NCBI GenBank assembly: GCA_026985075.1
Contig: JALSQX010000033.1
Span: forward strand, 1 to 64,000
Reading direction: 5' to 3'
DNA: 64,000 nucleotides
DNA from: Blastocatellia bacterium
Lineage (GTDB): Bacteria; Acidobacteriota; Blastocatellia; HR10; J050
Shown: positions 35,481 through 44,196 of the stretch, piece by piece
Position numbering within the stretch: the stretch's first letter is position 1
Layout: every line of letters begins with the position of its first letter
Made by a program: the position numbers and the translations under genes
Notes under the pieces: model-generated
Seen by the model: the letters and a program-made list of their open reading frames with translations, nothing else
Databases searched by the model: none
Told to the model about the DNA's origin: nothing

Positions 35481-35879
35481 ATGACGAAGAAACGTCCCAC
35501 AGTGGACCGAGAGGAACTGCAAGACCGGATCTTCGCTTTCGCGGTGCAAACGGATGTCGAGGACGATTCGTTCCTCCTCCAACCGATCGACTTCGATGAT
35601 CCGGAACAGGTCCGATACTGCATCGATGGTTTAACCCTGGCGTTCATCACCTACTGCTATCACCGGCATCCGCGCGGCGAGAATTATTACGAGGTCATGG
35701 AGCAGTTGGAAAAGACCAAACCCAACTCCCCGGCTCGGCGGAAGCTCCGCCGACGCGCCGATCAAGCGGCGGCCAAACAAATCCCCTTCATCATCACGCT
35801 GAACAAACTGTTGGAGGAATATTATCGGCTACGAAAGAGCCTGGAGCAGTTCGTGGCGACCTCGGATGTGACGACATAG
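35481..35879 (+). CDS. Hypothetical protein, 132 residues
   Basis: I do not recognise the family. The protein is soluble, with an acidic N-terminal half (DVEDDSFLLQPIDFDDPEQ), a central aromatic patch (AFITYCYHRHPRGENYYE), and a basic helical C-terminal half (ARRKLRRRADQAAAKQ then NKLLEEYYRLRKSLEQ). The upstream frame is open back to 35268, but the ATG at 35481 gives a natural start, although only a weak CAGGG precedes it. It lies 223 bases after hfq in the same direction. The charge pattern and codon use look like a real gene. Confidence 0.6.
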   Translation: MTKKRPTVDREELQDRIFAFAVQTDVEDDSFLLQPIDFDDPEQVRYCIDGLTLAFITYCYHRHPRGENYYEVMEQLEKTKPNSPARRKLRRRADQAAAKQIPFIITLNKLLEEYYRLRKSLEQFVATSDVTT

Positions 35880-35981
35880 CACGAAGAGGGAAATTGGGCA
35901 TCGAATGCGTATGGATATGCCTCACGATCTGTCATGGTATCCAGACGGCTTCTGCCGAATGAAGGCAAGAGGTACAGAGGT

Positions 35982-36563
35982 ATGAGACGGACACTTTCTG
36001 CCACCGTCGTCCCGCTCGCCGTTCTCCTGGGATGTTCATCGTCGGCCCCGCTCCATCAGGAGAAGGGCTCCCACCAGATCGATTCTCCCTCCCTCCCATC
36101 ACATGAGGCCACCTACCAGGATCAGATCGAGGAGGACGCCAAACCTCTCCCTCCACCCGTTCACTCACCACCCGATGCGAGAGCCCGGCTTCAAAAGCTG
36201 CGCGTCGATGCCAGGGATGGGATTGCCCTATCCGACCATTTCCCTGATGACATTCCTCTCTATCCGGGCAGTCGGGTTATCGCCAGTGGGAGGGAGAAAG
36301 GGCGCTACTTGGTCAATCTGCAAACTGAAGAGCATACTGATCACGTATGGGCTTTCTATCAGCGAGAACTCCCTCAGCGGGGCTGGGTGATGACCCCTCG
36401 AGAGGTTCCTGGCCTTCTCATCGAAGCTCATCGAGGGAATCGAACATGTATGATGACCATTATGACCAACCCTGAAGGAGAAAGCACGATCATCAGCATC
36501 AGCGTCACGCCGAAGGAGGAAAGATCACCCGATGGGGAAAAGAACACCGAAGTCGATCAGTGA
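35982..36563 (+). CDS. Predicted lipoprotein, function unknown
   Basis: The 193-residue product starts MRRTLSATVVPLAVLLGC, a lipoprotein signal with lipobox LLGC and lipidated Cys18. After a Pro/Ser-rich linker comes a compact domain with DHFPDDIPLYPGSRV and FYQRELPQRGW, a pattern seen in lipoproteins of other diderm bacteria where the YPG and FY..ELP..GW elements recur; the role is unknown. The start at 35982 is chosen because it begins the signal peptide; the open frame to 35934 would precede it with a polar stretch. It is followed by a secreted multi-domain protein after 36 nt. Confidence 0.7.
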   Translation: MRRTLSATVVPLAVLLGCSSSAPLHQEKGSHQIDSPSLPSHEATYQDQIEEDAKPLPPPVHSPPDARARLQKLRVDARDGIALSDHFPDDIPLYPGSRVIASGREKGRYLVNLQTEEHTDHVWAFYQRELPQRGWVMTPREVPGLLIEAHRGNRTCMMTIMTNPEGESTIISISVTPKEERSPDGEKNTEVDQ

Positions 36564-36599
36564 GGCTTTGCGAGACGAGATCCATGGGGAGCAAGTCCA

Positions 36600-38498
36600 A
36601 TGAAGCAGTGGCGTTCGGGGATCGGCTGTCTTATCGTTATCGGACTCTCGTTGATCGTGGGGGCACGGGGCGAGCCTCCGCGCGGTGAGTCCCACTGGAC
36701 AGAATCCACTCGCCAGGCAAACCCCATTCGCGTCATCTCGCCCAATGGTGGAGAACGCATCATTGCGGGCTCCGTCTTTACGATCACGTGGGAGATCACC
36801 GAAAATCTTCCCATCGCCTGGCAACAGATTTTGCTCTCTACCGACGGGGGCGAATCGTTCAGCCCTATCACGCCACCAGCGTTGGGTGCTTCGGTGCGAT
36901 CCTACGACTGGTCGGTCCCTGCCAACCTGGAGACCAAGCGTGGGCGCATTCGGATTCTGGCCCCTACCCCATTTGCGATCATCAATGACGAGAGCGATGG
37001 CGATTTCACTATCTTCATCCCCAACGTTCCTTCCCGGCAAGAGAATATTACGCTTGGGGGCGTTCGGAGGCAGAATCGATTCACCATTGAAGGAGATGAG
37101 CACCGCGTGTCGGGGGAACTCGCTGGCTCGCTTGACGTGCGCTTTTCAACCGGCGATGATCCGACTCAACTCTCGGTGGAATTGACGGCTCTATCATGGC
37201 ACGGCGCATCGGTTACTGTGAAGGGGCACTCGACGGGTCGCCTACTGCTGGCCAAAGAGCACACGACCTTCGCCGGTGGACGGTACGACCTGGAAACCGG
37301 AGAGTTCCGCATTCCACTGAGTATACAGCTCACCTTCAGCGCGCTCACCGATCAAGGAGAGGGGTGGGTCATCGATCAGTCAGACGTTCGACTCACTCCG
37401 CGTCCGGTCATCTTCTCGGCGATCCTCACCGGCCGGCGAAACCCGCGGCTCAAAACGGCCAGCGGAACGCTGGAGGGCGTCATCGAGCCGGATGCCCCCT
37501 TCCTCGGTGGGATGAGTTTCACTGCCAACTGGTCCGGCAAGATCACCGAAGGAGATTCCTCATCGCCCCTGGTGTTCTGTTCGGACTTCTGTGTCGACGT
37601 GAAGGTCATTGCCGACAATGCTGCGGGAGATGGGGCCGTCATTGGAGGTGATGATGTGGAACGCCTGCTCATGAGGGTCAATGACATCTGGGCGCAGTGC
37701 GGTATCCGCTTTGCTCTTGAGGAGGCGGATGCTGATCCTCCTCGTCAACGACTCACATTCATTCCGGCAACCGCAGAGGTGATCGATGAGGGAGGGAGAT
37801 CGCTGACCGATGGAGATTTGCGCCGAATAACCGATCGAGGGACGAGCCTCACCGACGAAGAACGGGCATTGATGAGCCTCTCGGCCAACGATGACTGCTT
37901 GGACATCTATCTGGTGGAGCATCTGGTCACCCCCGAAGGGGAACCGTCATCCCACAACGCCCTCACCATTGGAGGTGGACTCCAGAGGGCAGCAATCATC
38001 ATGGCTGTTTCAGGAGCGACGGTCGATGTCCTGGCCAAACGCCTGGCTCATCAGCTCGGCCATGCCCTGGGATTAACTCACGATGCCCTGCCTGCGGAAA
38101 ACCTCATGGCTGCTGGGCCCGCATATGGGATCGCGCTCAACACGAGCCAGTGCATTACGGCGAGCAGTCTCAATGCACTGGCCGAGCGGCTTCCCTGTGG
38201 AGACCGAACGTTCCAACCGGAGGGCGTGGATGTCATGATCACCGGTCTTGATCCCGATGTGGTGGTTCGCGGTCAATCGACGACGATTTCGATCACCGGC
38301 CGGGGATTGGCCGGGGCCGAAGCCATTCAATTTCCGCCTCGGAGTGGTCTCCGAGCCGAGATCCTCCACAGCACTGATCATCAAATCGAGGCCCACCTGA
38401 GCGCGACTCTTGACGCTCCGACGGGCCGCATCCGATTCTCGGTCAGAACACCGCACGGCGTCGCTCGAAGCGGCGTCATCCGCCTGCTCGTCAGGTGA
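36600..38498 (+). CDS. Secreted metzincin-like protein with Glu-to-Gln active-site change
   Basis: The 632-residue protein has a signal peptide (cut near ARG-EPP), an N-terminal beta-sandwich domain (VISPNGGERI...FTITWEI, residues about 42-140) of a type common in secreted proteins, a middle beta-rich part, a matrixin-like domain and a C-terminal IPT/TIG-like domain (about 540-632). In the third, HQLGHALGLTH (484-494) has the three zinc-binding His and Gly of HExxHxxGxxH, followed by a Met-turn-like NLM at 501-503, but Gln485 replaces the catalytic Glu (codon CAG at 38052). The enzyme may be inactive or use another base. GGGGAG precedes the ATG. Confidence 0.72.
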   Translation: MKQWRSGIGCLIVIGLSLIVGARGEPPRGESHWTESTRQANPIRVISPNGGERIIAGSVFTITWEITENLPIAWQQILLSTDGGESFSPITPPALGASVRSYDWSVPANLETKRGRIRILAPTPFAIINDESDGDFTIFIPNVPSRQENITLGGVRRQNRFTIEGDEHRVSGELAGSLDVRFSTGDDPTQLSVELTALSWHGASVTVKGHSTGRLLLAKEHTTFAGGRYDLETGEFRIPLSIQLTFSALTDQGEGWVIDQSDVRLTPRPVIFSAILTGRRNPRLKTASGTLEGVIEPDAPFLGGMSFTANWSGKITEGDSSSPLVFCSDFCVDVKVIADNAAGDGAVIGGDDVERLLMRVNDIWAQCGIRFALEEADADPPRQRLTFIPATAEVIDEGGRSLTDGDLRRITDRGTSLTDEERALMSLSANDDCLDIYLVEHLVTPEGEPSSHNALTIGGGLQRAAIIMAVSGATVDVLAKRLAHQLGHALGLTHDALPAENLMAAGPAYGIALNTSQCITASSLNALAERLPCGDRTFQPEGVDVMITGLDPDVVVRGQSTTISITGRGLAGAEAIQFPPRSGLRAEILHSTDHQIEAHLSATLDAPTGRIRFSVRTPHGVARSGVIRLLVR

Positions 38499-38565
38499 GT
38501 CCAGTCCGAAGATCACCCCGAGGGCCTTCAAATAAATATCGTCCTCCTGTTAAGTGAAAATTTGC

Positions 38566-38594
38566 TTGACCTCCTCTCACGCCCATGATAGAAT
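38566..38594 (+). promoter_or_regulatory. Candidate promoter of the 186-residue secreted protein gene
   Basis: TTGACC and TAGAAT are separated by exactly 17 nt. The expected transcript start leaves a leader of about 47 bases with the ribosome site AAGGAGGGAG. Confidence 0.6.
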
Positions 38595-38647
38595 GGGGGC
38601 ACCTTGACGTGGTTGGGGAGTTTTAGCTGATCAATAAGGAGGGAGTC

Positions 38648-39208
38648 ATGAAATCGAGAAAGGCATTGTCTCTCCTGGCATTTGTCGTCTCGGCCATGGT
38701 CCTGCTGATCATTCCCACTACTCAAGCTCAGGCGCCCGTTCCCGCTCCTAACGATCGCTGTGCCAATCCACAAGATGTGGCCGTCCCTATTGGCACGCCG
38801 CGAAGTTCGGCTCGTCAATGCTTCTTCTTCGATACGAGCGCGGCCACGGCGGGACCAATTGGAGAGGACGTGGTTCGGGATCTTGGTGACACCAATGATG
38901 TATGGTTCCGCATCATGCCTCCGTGTGCTCCCATGAACGTCTTCGTAGCGGCCACTGCCAGCAGCTACCCAACGGAGATCACCGTTACAACTGTGGGAGG
39001 AGGCTTTCCCTTTTTCGTCTGCGATACCGATCTTGACGGCACGGGGGAGAGCTTCTTCGACGGCGACTTCGTCCTGCTCGGCGGGTCCGTCGTCCAGCAC
39101 ACCATCGATGCCACGCTCGCCGGAAGGGACTTCTATTATCTGGTGACTGATGCCGCTCAGGTTACGGGTGGTCTCTTGAGAGTCTGCTTCACCACGGTTT
39201 GCCTGTAA
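38648..39208 (+). CDS. Secreted protein of unknown function, 186 residues
   Basis: The signal peptide (MKSRKALSLLAFVVSAM...) ends near TQA-QAP. The mature part begins NDRCANPQDVAVPIG, similar to the N-terminal ND-C-A pattern of short beta-sandwich repeats in secreted proteins of diverse bacteria, followed by TNDVWFRI and a C-terminal FTTVC. Six Cys in the mature part suggest disulfides. The family is not recognised with certainty. The gene has one of the best promoter and ribosome-site sets in the window, suggesting strong expression. Confidence 0.65.
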   Translation: MKSRKALSLLAFVVSAMVLLIIPTTQAQAPVPAPNDRCANPQDVAVPIGTPRSSARQCFFFDTSAATAGPIGEDVVRDLGDTNDVWFRIMPPCAPMNVFVAATASSYPTEITVTTVGGGFPFFVCDTDLDGTGESFFDGDFVLLGGSVVQHTIDATLAGRDFYYLVTDAAQVTGGLLRVCFTTVCL

Positions 39209-39258
39209 CGAGCGAGGGGGCTCGTCATCAGTCCTTTCCTGAGAGCCATCCCTGGGGA

Positions 39259-41073
39259 ATGATGTCTATTGCTTCTTTGACTGAGACGGCGCTCCCTGTT
39301 GTCCTCGCCTTGAGTCTGCTTTGTGGATCACTGCAGACGGGGAAGGAGGAGGGGTGTATTCCAGCCATCCAGAGCGGAGCCGCGGTCGATGAGAAGGCGG
39401 CTCCATCGCCCTCAACGGCAAACAGCGCGTTGGTCAGCTCTATTATCGACCGGGCGAGAGAAACGCTGACATATGTCAGCTCGCTCATCCCGCGCATTCC
39501 CGAATCCCAATCTCGCATAATCGCCTATACGGCGCTGGCCGAGGCGATCTGGCCTTGCGATCACCAACGAGGCCGCGCAGCCTTCCGTTCCGCGTGGGAG
39601 ACGTTGAACGCATTTCCGGTTCGTTCCCCCTCCCAAGATAAGAACACAAACCGCGACCGACGGGAGAGGGGACAATGGCAGCGACGAATGCGAGAGCGGC
39701 TTCTCCAACGGATTGCTCAGCTCGATCCGGAATTCGCTCACACATTGGCTGAGGAGTCAGCCGATGCGTCCTCCGTCCTGACAACGTCTTCGCCGCCACC
39801 GGGCGAGGAGGCCCGATTCATTTTCGCGCGGGCGTTCGAGCTGCTGGACGCCGATCCCTCTCAGGCAGCCCGGCTGGCTGAGTCCACGCTGACTGAAGGG
39901 ATCTCGCCCTGGCTCGCGCCCTTTCTCATCGAGCTGCGCGCTCAGGCTCCCATGCTCGCCGATCGACTGTTCGACCAGGCGTTGAACGCGATCCTGGCCA
40001 GGAACCAACAGTTGTCTGTCTTAACCCTTCATGCCCTGGGCGCCTACATCCTTCAAGCCCCTGATGGTGGGAATCCGATGCTCGCCCGACGTTTTCTGAC
40101 GCTCATCGCTGCGGCACTGGAGGCACAATCGGACCCTGGCCTCCCGATCGGCGATCGCCTTTCTTATGCCGAGCAGTCCTATTTGGTCCAACTGTATCTC
40201 CCCCTCTTCCAGCGATACACACCAGACCTCGTCCCTCTAATGGAGAGAGTGCTCACCCATCTCTCAGCGCTTCAGACCGCCCATCGAGGAGCATCACCCT
40301 CTGCATCGCCGCAGAATGGAAACGGTGGAAGGCCGCTCAATTCAACTCAACAGCCGAGCGTGACAGGAAACGAAGTGGGTGGGTTGAAGAGGTTGGGAGT
40401 AGCTGGTGGAAGTGATGCGGAGGGGTCGAATGTCGCCGAGCCCTCGCCAGAACGGGCCATCTTGAAATTGCCCGACGAGAAGCTCCGCCAACGTCTCCTG
40501 GACGCCTTGCGATACCGACAGGCGCAACAGGCGATCGAACACAAGGAGTTCGAACAGGCCGAACGACTCATCCAGCGCATGCGCAGCCCTAGAAAGCGAT
40601 TTGAGAGTTTGACCAGACTCGGCATGGCGCTGATGCACCACAAGCAGAGAGCGCACGCCCTCCAGGCCTTTGATCGCGCCTATGATGTCCTCGCCGCTGT
40701 TGAGGATCGATTGGAGAGGGCCACCTTGGCTCTGGGCCTGGCTCGCCTGGCGGTGACGACCGATTGCACTCGCGCGTTCCACTATGCCCAGGCGGCGGTA
40801 TTACTGCTCAACCAATCCCAACAGATCAAGAGGCCGAATCACAAAACCGGATGGAGGCATCGTTGGCGGCGACAGCAACAACTCCACGGGCAACTGACGG
40901 CGACGTTCCGCCCTCTCGGGCGGGCACATTTCGACCAGGCGCTCTTTCTGGCTACGCAACTCCACAATACCACGCAGCGCATTCTCGCCGAGATCGCCGT
41001 GTGTCAAGCTGCGCTCGAACACTGTCGAAGGACCAGCCAACCCCCTTCCCACACCTCAAACGACCAACCCTGA
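39259..41073 (+). CDS. Exported alpha-helical repeat protein, function unknown
   Basis: About 604 residues with an N-terminal hydrophobic export segment (ETALPVVLALSLLCGSL) and mostly helical composition: many pairs of helices of the TPR/HEAT type are suggested by ARALARLA- and EFEQAERLIQRM-like stretches, but no clean repeat consensus is seen. A low-complexity Ser/Pro/Gly region lies near residues 335-400. The C-terminal half is rich in Gln and Ala. The start at 39259 (ATGATG after GGGGA) is preferred; the frame extends to a TTG at 39199. It converges with the flippase gene. Confidence 0.6.
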   Translation: MMSIASLTETALPVVLALSLLCGSLQTGKEEGCIPAIQSGAAVDEKAAPSPSTANSALVSSIIDRARETLTYVSSLIPRIPESQSRIIAYTALAEAIWPCDHQRGRAAFRSAWETLNAFPVRSPSQDKNTNRDRRERGQWQRRMRERLLQRIAQLDPEFAHTLAEESADASSVLTTSSPPPGEEARFIFARAFELLDADPSQAARLAESTLTEGISPWLAPFLIELRAQAPMLADRLFDQALNAILARNQQLSVLTLHALGAYILQAPDGGNPMLARRFLTLIAAALEAQSDPGLPIGDRLSYAEQSYLVQLYLPLFQRYTPDLVPLMERVLTHLSALQTAHRGASPSASPQNGNGGRPLNSTQQPSVTGNEVGGLKRLGVAGGSDAEGSNVAEPSPERAILKLPDEKLRQRLLDALRYRQAQQAIEHKEFEQAERLIQRMRSPRKRFESLTRLGMALMHHKQRAHALQAFDRAYDVLAAVEDRLERATLALGLARLAVTTDCTRAFHYAQAAVLLLNQSQQIKRPNHKTGWRHRWRRQQQLHGQLTATFRPLGRAHFDQALFLATQLHNTTQRILAEIAVCQAALEHCRRTSQPPSHTSNDQP

Positions 41074-41130
41074 AGCTCAATGGCCGGGGTCTCCAAATAC
41101 CGAATCTCCGTCGGTGAAAGACGCTGGCTG

Positions 41131-42651
41131 TCATTCACCAGAGCGCTGGCGGCCAAGTATTCGGAATACCGCTGCTCGCTCCGCAGCGCCGATCTCTCCG
41201 ATGAGCACGAGCAACCCAGCGTACACGAGAGCTTGCAACGCGAGCACGGCAATCATACGTAACCCGTCGACGGGGGCGAGATATCCCACAGCATACGTCA
41301 AAAGCGCAGCGCAACCAATCCTGATGGCTGAACGCGGAGAGAGCAACGCCCCATACTGTCGTACCACATAAAAAGAGGCGACGACGCTTCCCAACCCCAT
41401 GGCCATCGATACGGCCAGCGCCGCGCCCACCAGGCCATATCGAGGGATGAACCAGCCGTTACCGGCGGCGTCCAGCACCAGGGTCAACACCCCGATCATC
41501 ACCGAGACGTGCGGGCGACCGCTGCTCGTGATGATCGTCGTCAGCACGTACAATAGCCCAAACAGAAGCATGCCGAAGGGGACGATTCGCAATGCCGAAG
41601 CCCCGGCCAGATATTCCCGCGTGTAAATGAGCTCCAGCAATCCCTCCGCATGCGAGGAGAACAAGACCGAGAGCAAAGCCATGATCATCAGGCTGAATCG
41701 CACGGTGTGCGAGATATACGTCCTCGTCGTCTCCCCCTCCGCCTTGAACGTGGACTCCGAGATGAGCGGGAAAGCCACGAAGGTGATGGCCACGATCGAT
41801 TGCCAGGTCACGTTGGCAATGGTCATCACGGCGCTATAGTATCCGGCCATATTGCTGGCCAACCTGGGGTCTGGCGATGAGAGCGCCTTGATGAGCAAAA
41901 GGTCGACTTTCTGGAGCGCATTCACCACCAATATGAACACCAGGACCGTGGACTGGAATCTCAACAGATCGCGAGCGCTCACCCGCCCCTCCGGCCTCGT
42001 CCAACCTACCATGAAGATGGACAACCCGAGCACGGTGAGGCTGGCCAACAACCAGCCGCTGAGAGCGCCCACGACGGCGTAGCCCAGCGCCGCCAGGCCG
42101 ATCACAAACAGCATCTTGAACGTGGAATATGAGAAGTCTAACGCGGCCTGCTTGTGAAACTGTTTCCGCCCATTCAGCGTCCCCAGGAAGACGGCATACA
42201 GGGAATAACTGAACGTGATGCCGGCGGTGATCCGAAAATAACCGGTGAGCCGCGGATCGTGGAGCGCCCCGGCAATGAAGGGAGCCAGAAGGAAATACCC
42301 TCCGGCGATCCCGCCACCCATGAGAAGCTGAAGTTGGAGGGCCTTCCGCTTGACGGCTTCGGCCACCGCCTCCGCTTGAGAGACGAATCGGGAGACCATT
42401 TGCACGGTCCCGGTGATGACCACGGCATTGATGATCGATGCCACGCCGGCGGCGATGCTGTACAGGCCGAACTGTTCAGCATTCAGCACCCGCGGGAGCA
42501 CCAAGTACGTGGCCAATCCCGTCAGCATGAAATAGGCCTTGGCCGCGGCGATGTAGAGCGTCCCCCGCCCGGCCAACCGAACGACATCGACGCGGGGAAC
42601 GTCCGCTTCCTTCACAGCGATGGAACTCAAGCCGAATCGATCTTCATTCAT
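41131..42651 (-). CDS. Oligosaccharide flippase (Wzx/MATE-like)
   Basis: The roughly 506-residue protein has about 12-14 membrane segments and begins with the polysaccharide-export pattern (LAGRGTLYIAAAKAYFMLTGLATYLVLPRVL, AEQFGLYSIA). Wzx proteins move lipid-linked oligosaccharides across the inner membrane. The start ATG at 42651 replaces a TTG at 42666. It follows a glycosyltransferase and an AP-superfamily phosphodiesterase on the same strand, making a small surface-glycan group. Confidence 0.85.
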   Translation of the reverse strand: MNEDRFGLSSIAVKEADVPRVDVVRLAGRGTLYIAAAKAYFMLTGLATYLVLPRVLNAEQFGLYSIAAGVASIINAVVITGTVQMVSRFVSQAEAVAEAVKRKALQLQLLMGGGIAGGYFLLAPFIAGALHDPRLTGYFRITAGITFSYSLYAVFLGTLNGRKQFHKQAALDFSYSTFKMLFVIGLAALGYAVVGALSGWLLASLTVLGLSIFMVGWTRPEGRVSARDLLRFQSTVLVFILVVNALQKVDLLLIKALSSPDPRLASNMAGYYSAVMTIANVTWQSIVAITFVAFPLISESTFKAEGETTRTYISHTVRFSLMIMALLSVLFSSHAEGLLELIYTREYLAGASALRIVPFGMLLFGLLYVLTTIITSSGRPHVSVMIGVLTLVLDAAGNGWFIPRYGLVGAALAVSMAMGLGSVVASFYVVRQYGALLSPRSAIRIGCAALLTYAVGYLAPVDGLRMIAVLALQALVYAGLLVLIGEIGAAERAAVFRILGRQRSGE

Positions 42652-42774
42652 GATGATTGAGATCAACGCGCCTCAGTGGATGCGCGCGGCCATCAGGGCC
42701 AGCCACAGTTCCTTCCCCGCCACGGCAATACCGACGGGCAGACCGACGAGTCACCGTTCGTGGCGATGAGAGAT

Positions 42775-44139
42775 TCACCGGACAGCCCTCACTCGATGAG
42801 GCGACGCCACGTCACCCTCACGGACTTGTGAGCGATCCACCGAAAGGGAGCGCGCGCCGGCCATGCTCTCATCGATCAAGCGAGCGAACTTCTCGCCAAT
42901 AATCTGCCAATCGTAACGAATCGCCGTCTGCCGAGCCGCCCGTGCGGCCGCCCGGGCGAAATCGGGATCGTCCAGCACCCGGGTCAACGCGGCTCGCCAT
43001 CGGGGAACGTCTCCCGGCTCGACGAGCAACCCATTCTCTCCGTCTCGAATCACCTCGGGCAGCCCACCGACGCGCGAGGCGATGACCGGCTTCCCGGCCG
43101 CCAGCGCTTCCAGGCACGCGACGGGCAGCCCCTCCGTCTGGCCGTTCTCCAGGATGAGAGATGGGATGGCGACCGCGCGACAGCGAGCCAACCACCGGCG
43201 TTTGTCCCGCTCCCCGATCGATCCGAGGAACACCGCGGGCACGCGCCGCCGGGCCGCCAGAGATTCCAGTTCGCTCCGCAATACCCCATCGCCGGCGACG
43301 ACGAGAACGGCGTTCTCCACCCCCTCCATGGCCTCGATCAGGACCCTCACGCCCTTCACCTCTACCAGGCGGCCGAGGTAGAGGACGATCCGCTCCCCTC
43401 CGCGAGAGATGGACGAACTCCGCTGAGTGGCGTCATCATCCGGGACATGTCGCTCGCCCTCACGGGCCAACCTCGATCCAGGCACCTGGTCGTTTTGGCC
43501 AGGGTCACCGGGCGCGCGATGAGGCGCGATGTTGACGCCCATGGGGATGACGACCACTTTGCTCTCCGCTTCGGGAACCAATTGCACGAGTTGCTGGCGG
43601 AGTTCGTGGCTCACCGTCACCACTCGGGCACTGCGGCGCACGATGAATCGAACGACAGGCCGCCCGCCGGGTGCACGCTTGAGCAACCGCAGGGCTCCCG
43701 AATGCTCGACCACCACATGCGGCTTTCCCAGCATCCACGACGCACAGGCGCCGACCAATCCTGCCGGGACGAGCCAATGGGAGAGGATGACCTCGCTCGA
43801 TCGTCCCAACCGCCACGCCCAGAGGAAGAAGGCGATCGCATAGAATGGAAGCACCAGCCACGCCAGTGGTTCTCGCTCCAGCCTGGTGCCACTATCGGAC
43901 GCCGAATCGAGAATCTGAGCGCATCGCGGGAAGACGTACGAAAACCGCCGCACGAAAAAGGAATCCCATTTCTCCCTCACCCGAGCCGCCGGGTCCGGCG
44001 GCGCCAGAACGGTGACCCGGTATCGACGCGACAATGTGGTGGCCAGTTGACGAAGATAATCGCAGGTCGGCTCGCCCGGTCGGCGAGGAAATGAACTGGT
44101 GAGCATGAGCAGGGCCGGTTTGCTCTCCATACGACCCAT
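42775..44139 (-). CDS. Glycosyltransferase family 4-like protein
   Basis: About 454 residues in a GT-B fold: an N-terminal domain (LMLTSSFPRRPGEPTCDYLRQLA) and a C-terminal GT4 domain with VLYLGRLVEVKGVRVLIEA, VFLGSIGERDKRR, and the E-x7-E-type segment ENGQTEGLPVACLEALAAGKPVIASRVGGLPEVI. A 35-residue polar insert (near HRAPGDPGQND) lies between the domains. The donor sugar is unknown. The start is uncertain (44139 or 44130; TTG at 44157 is also open). The phosphodiesterase gene lies 57 nt upstream and the flippase downstream. Confidence 0.85.
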   Translation of the reverse strand: MGRMESKPALLMLTSSFPRRPGEPTCDYLRQLATTLSRRYRVTVLAPPDPAARVREKWDSFFVRRFSYVFPRCAQILDSASDSGTRLEREPLAWLVLPFYAIAFFLWAWRLGRSSEVILSHWLVPAGLVGACASWMLGKPHVVVEHSGALRLLKRAPGGRPVVRFIVRRSARVVTVSHELRQQLVQLVPEAESKVVVIPMGVNIAPHRAPGDPGQNDQVPGSRLAREGERHVPDDDATQRSSSISRGGERIVLYLGRLVEVKGVRVLIEAMEGVENAVLVVAGDGVLRSELESLAARRRVPAVFLGSIGERDKRRWLARCRAVAIPSLILENGQTEGLPVACLEALAAGKPVIASRVGGLPEVIRDGENGLLVEPGDVPRWRAALTRVLDDPDFARAAARAARQTAIRYDWQIIGEKFARLIDESMAGARSLSVDRSQVREGDVASPHRVRAVR

Positions 44140-44196
44140 CGGCGTCCCGAACGTCAACCGCGAGCAGTCGGCGAGGTCACGTTCAAGAGCAGGGCA

